Assembly: GCA_002007315.1 (NCBI GenBank)
Contig: LNZQ01000096.1
Span: 1 to 16,052, forward strand
From: Epulopiscium sp. Nele67-Bin004
GTDB lineage: Bacteria; Bacillota_A; Clostridia; Lachnospirales; Cellulosilyticaceae
Length of the DNA: 16,052 nt
Reading direction: 5' to 3'
Below the pieces are notes generated by a model. That model did no database searches. It was not told the origin of the DNA and worked only from the letters and a program-made list of their open reading frames with translations. Position numbers and translations under genes: made by a program. Each line of letters starts with the position of its first letter. Within the stretch, counting starts at the first letter, position 1. This document shows positions 13,226 to 16,052 of the stretch, piece by piece.

Positions 13226-15937
13226 TTATTCACTTCTTAACGCCACAACAGGATTTCTCCTAGACGCACTATTTGCAGGCAACAGTCCCCCAATAACAGT
13301 GATAACAACACTTAACCCAACAAGTATCCAAGCCGATTTTGCAGGCAAACTTGTTACGATATCATCACTTTTAACAAGCATTTGTATTAAATTTGTTACA
13401 GGGATATTTATAAAATAAGTTGTTACAACTCCAATTCCCCCCGAAAACAAACCAATAATAAGCGTTTCAGCATTAAACACTTGAGAAATATTTGCCTTTG
13501 ACGCCCCAAGTGCACGAAGAACCCCGATTTCTTTAGTTCGTTCAATTACTGAAATATGCGTTATAATTCCGATCATTATAGAAGAAACGACAAGCGAAAC
13601 CCCCACAAACGCAATAAGCACATATGATATAATGTCAATCATCGACATCATCGAGCTAACCATACTACCAACTATATCACTATAAATAATTTGGTCATCT
13701 TCTGAAACTGTGCTGTTATATTGTTCGATATAGTAAGATAGCTGTGTTTTGTCTTCAAAATTATCAACATAAATACTAATCATATCAGGTTGATTATAAT
13801 CTAGCTTTCCAAATAGCTCCATATTGCCCTCGTACGTATGTCCGCCGATATACATATCGTATATCATAAACAATACAGTATTATCAGGCGTACTTTGCAC
13901 CCAACTGTCAAACACTTCTGCCATCATAGATATTTCCATATACAACAAGCTTTCTTGCAAAGAATTTTGTGACACATGTATTACGAATTGATACATAGAT
14001 GCTTTCTCGTCTGTGCTTAACGCAAGCAAATATTCTTTAATCATAGCAAGTTTTTCCGTGTCGTTTATTTCCTCAAATCTCATACCGTTAAGGACGTTTA
14101 TTTCTGGAGTTTTCTCTTGTGCCAAAACAACAGGACTGTTGTCTATCGAGTCAATAACATAGTTTGTAAGTAGTGACGTATATGCTATTGGTGTCGAAAT
14201 AATAGTATTTATATCAAGCTCATTTGGTTTAATTATACCTACAACTGTCAGTGTGTCTTGATATACGATCAGGTTTTCTATATCTTCAATTTCAACAAAA
14301 ATCCCATCAGTATCTTTCATATATTTGTCAGTGTCAAGCAACATATAAAACTGCTTTCCAAGTGCATCATCATAAGCCCACATATAATTTTCTGCTTTTT
14401 CACTAGCATTAATCGCATCATTAATTTCAACTAAATCCTCCGCAGTTATAAAGCCTAGCTGATACAACGTTGTAATGTTGATACTGTTATAGTAGTCAAG
14501 CACAAGCACGACTTCATTCCACTCAGATGGCCAGTCCCCAGCAACCAGTTTATAGTTGTCAGTAACCAAAGAGTTTATAAGCTCACCATTTGAAGACGCT
14601 GGAAGTTGCGAAAAATTGTATGCATTTGTTGAGCTTGATGAGCCTGTCAAAAATGCGTTCGATATAGCAGAGCTTGATGGAATAATCAAATCTATAGTCC
14701 CACTTGTATTTAACAAACTAGACGTATCTGCATTGGTGTTTATAAGCTGTCCAACAGGGTCTTTTGTATATGCCTCAAAATTCACATTGTATGAGTAATT
14801 GATTCCATTTTGACCAATGAAATTATGGATTTCATTATCAGTATTATCCAAAAATTGTTTAAAACTTTCCAAATTGTTATAAACTTCAAGTTGTGCCGTA
14901 ACTTTAAGCTCTGTATTATCTGCATACATAGCATTTCTAGTTTCGACGTCAATACCTTGATGCAATGTTGCAGGGTTAAGTCCCATCATGCTGTTTATAT
15001 CAATCGTTTCTTTTTCTATAACTATTGGATATGCTGTCATAGTTTCTTTTTGTAAATTGTCAATGTACGTATTAACTCCATTTGATAGCGATAAAATTAG
15101 AGCTATACCAATAATTCCTATCGAACCTGAAAAAGCTGTTAAAATTGTTCGCTTTTTCTTAGTTTTTAAATTGTTAAAGCTTAGTGAAACAGCAGTGCTA
15201 AGTGACATTTTAGATTTGTGAAGAGGGGGGAGTGTCCTTGTCATTTGCAATTCGTCAACCTCAAAAGGGTCAGAATCATCAACAACTTGTCCATCTTTAA
15301 GTTTAATTATACGTGTTGAATATTCTTCAGCAAGTTCGCCATTGTGTGTAACCATTACAACTAAACGGTCGTTAGCTACTTCTTTGAGCAACTTCATAAT
15401 TTGTACACTTGTTTCGGTATCAAGTGCTCCTGTTGGCTCATCGGCAAGAATTATGTCAGGATTGTTAACAAGTGCACGTGCGATAGCAACTCTTTGCATT
15501 TGTCCCCCAGAAAGTTGATTTGGCTTTTTGTTCATATGCTCACCAAGTCCAACTTGGAGGAGTGCTTGTTTTGCACGTTCTTTTTTGTCGGAACTAGTTA
15601 ATCCAGCAATAGTTAATGCAAGCTCAACATTTCCAAGCACACTTTGGTGAGGAATAAGATTATAACTTTGAAAAACAAATCCAATAGTGTGATTTCTATA
15701 TGTATCCCAATCACGATCTTTATAATCTGAAGTTGAAATACCGTTTATAATTAAGTCACCACTACCATAACTATCAAGCCCCCCAATGATATTTAGACAT
15801 GTCGTTTTTCCAGACCCACTAGGTCCAAGTATAGATACAAATTCATTATCTCGAAAACTTAAACTAATATTATCTAATGCACGTTGCGTAAAGTTGTTAA
15901 GCTTATAATGCTTAGAAATATTTTTCAGTTGTAGCAT
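13226..15937 (-). CDS. MacB/FtsX-type ABC transporter, ATPase and permease in one chain
   Basis: A 903-residue membrane protein. Residues 1-225 are an ABC ATPase of the MacB/LolD group: Walker A GPSGSGKTT (38-46), Q90 in the Q-loop, signature LSGGQ (142-146), Walker B IILADE (162-167) with E167, and H198 in VTHN, so all catalytic residues are present. One membrane helix (about 265-287) is followed by an extracytoplasmic domain of about 480 residues. Three helices then close the FtsX-like permease (about 768-793, 820-845, 868-888), including the IERTKEIGVLRALGASKANI motif. Such proteins dimerise and use mechanotransmission to extrude lipids, peptides or drugs or to act on the envelope; the substrate cannot be inferred. 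It is longer than MacB (about 650) because of the large outer domain. Start: AAAGGAG ends six bases before the ATG. No partner gene is visible. Confidence 0.95.
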   Translation of the reverse strand: MLQLKNISKHYKLNNFTQRALDNISLSFRDNEFVSILGPSGSGKTTCLNIIGGLDSYGSGDLIINGISTSDYKDRDWDTYRNHTIGFVFQSYNLIPHQSVLGNVELALTIAGLTSSDKKERAKQALLQVGLGEHMNKKPNQLSGGQMQRVAIARALVNNPDIILADEPTGALDTETSVQIMKLLKEVANDRLVVMVTHNGELAEEYSTRIIKLKDGQVVDDSDPFEVDELQMTRTLPPLHKSKMSLSTAVSLSFNNLKTKKKRTILTAFSGSIGIIGIALILSLSNGVNTYIDNLQKETMTAYPIVIEKETIDINSMMGLNPATLHQGIDVETRNAMYADNTELKVTAQLEVYNNLESFKQFLDNTDNEIHNFIGQNGINYSYNVNFEAYTKDPVGQLINTNADTSSLLNTSGTIDLIIPSSSAISNAFLTGSSSSTNAYNFSQLPASSNGELINSLVTDNYKLVAGDWPSEWNEVVLVLDYYNSINITTLYQLGFITAEDLVEINDAINASEKAENYMWAYDDALGKQFYMLLDTDKYMKDTDGIFVEIEDIENLIVYQDTLTVVGIIKPNELDINTIISTPIAYTSLLTNYVIDSIDNSPVVLAQEKTPEINVLNGMRFEEINDTEKLAMIKEYLLALSTDEKASMYQFVIHVSQNSLQESLLYMEISMMAEVFDSWVQSTPDNTVLFMIYDMYIGGHTYEGNMELFGKLDYNQPDMISIYVDNFEDKTQLSYYIEQYNSTVSEDDQIIYSDIVGSMVSSMMSMIDIISYVLIAFVGVSLVVSSIMIGIITHISVIERTKEIGVLRALGASKANISQVFNAETLIIGLFSGGIGVVTTYFINIPVTNLIQMLVKSDDIVTSLPAKSAWILVGLSVVITVIGGLLPANSASRRNPVVALRSE

Positions 15938-15975
15938 AAAATTCTCCTTTTTTATCTATATTTTTGTATAAGTTT

Positions 15976-16005
15976 ATTTTAGTGGACGACATGTGCTATT
16001 GTCAA
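15976..16005 (-). promoter_or_regulatory. Sigma-A promoter of the ABC transporter gene
   Basis: On the minus strand TTGACA (16005-16000) and TAAAAT (15981-15976) are 18 bases apart. Transcription would start near 15969, about 32 bases before the ATG. The -35 begins two bases after the T run of the preceding terminator. No inverted repeat that would suggest an operator is obvious. Confidence 0.8.
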
Positions 16006-16007
16006 GC

Positions 16008-16042
16008 AAAAAAAATCACGGCTAACAACTAAACCGTGATTT
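16008..16042 (-). terminator. Terminator of a minus-strand gene outside the window
   Basis: AAATCACGG (16013-16021) and CCGTGATTT (16034-16042) form a perfect nine-pair stem with a 12-base loop. On the minus strand it is followed by eight T residues (16015-16008, the first three shared with the stem). The gene it serves lies beyond the right edge. Confidence 0.85.
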
Positions 16043-16052
16043 ATGTTTTATA

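Noticed and set aside
14556..15601. Several plus-strand open frames of 66-81 codons across the ABC transporter gene
   Set aside because: They lie antisense to a well-supported gene, lack ribosome binding sites that stand out and resemble no protein family.

Overview
The window is AT-rich, densely coding bacterial DNA that looks chromosomal. The order primase tail, rpoD, trmK, nif3 is typical of Firmicutes. The strong GGAGG-type ribosome binding sites, TTG starts, TTGACA/TATAAT promoters and hairpin-plus-T-run terminators fit a low-GC Clostridia member, perhaps near Lachnospirales. Genus and species cannot be read from the sequence. I see no tRNA, rRNA, CRISPR array, insertion sequence or clear prophage.

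Region 1 (1-3894, + strand) is a housekeeping operon: the last codons of an upstream gene (probably dnaG), the primary sigma factor rpoD, one open frame joining a shortened TrmK tRNA methyltransferase to a NIF3/DUF34 protein, and a uridine-kinase-like nucleoside kinase that lacks its usual N-terminal TGS domain. Region 2 (3895-4170, - strand) holds a small excisionase-type helix-turn-helix gene with its own terminator and a palindromic candidate operator. Region 3 (4277-6484, + strand) is an OmpR-type response regulator and sensor kinase with a 4-base overlap, closed by a C-tract/G-tract hairpin.

Region 4 (6486-9805, - strand) is a three-gene operon transcribed from a clean promoter: two multi-spanning membrane GGDEF proteins, coupled by a 4-base overlap, and a TIGR00266/AIM24-family protein. 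A divergent promoter starts region 5 (9904-12974, + strand): a Sel1-repeat protein, a cytoplasmic two-flavin reductase (FMN-binding plus FAD-binding domains) and an unrecognised 208-residue protein. The last two each have a promoter of their own. Region 6 (13194-16042, - strand) is a large MacB/FtsX-type ABC transporter with ATPase and permease fused in one chain, with promoter and terminator, preceded by the terminator of a gene outside the window.

The most unusual observation is the TrmK-NIF3 open frame. The TrmK C-terminal domain and stop codon are absent, and reading continues in frame through a strong internal ribosome binding site and ATG into a complete NIF3 protein, so both a fusion and a free NIF3 could be made. 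Next are the different inhibitory sites of the two coupled GGDEF proteins sharing an operon with an AIM24 protein, and the two-flavin reductase whose substrate pocket departs from the fumarate reductase pattern. I found no evidence for a wholly new defence or mobile system.
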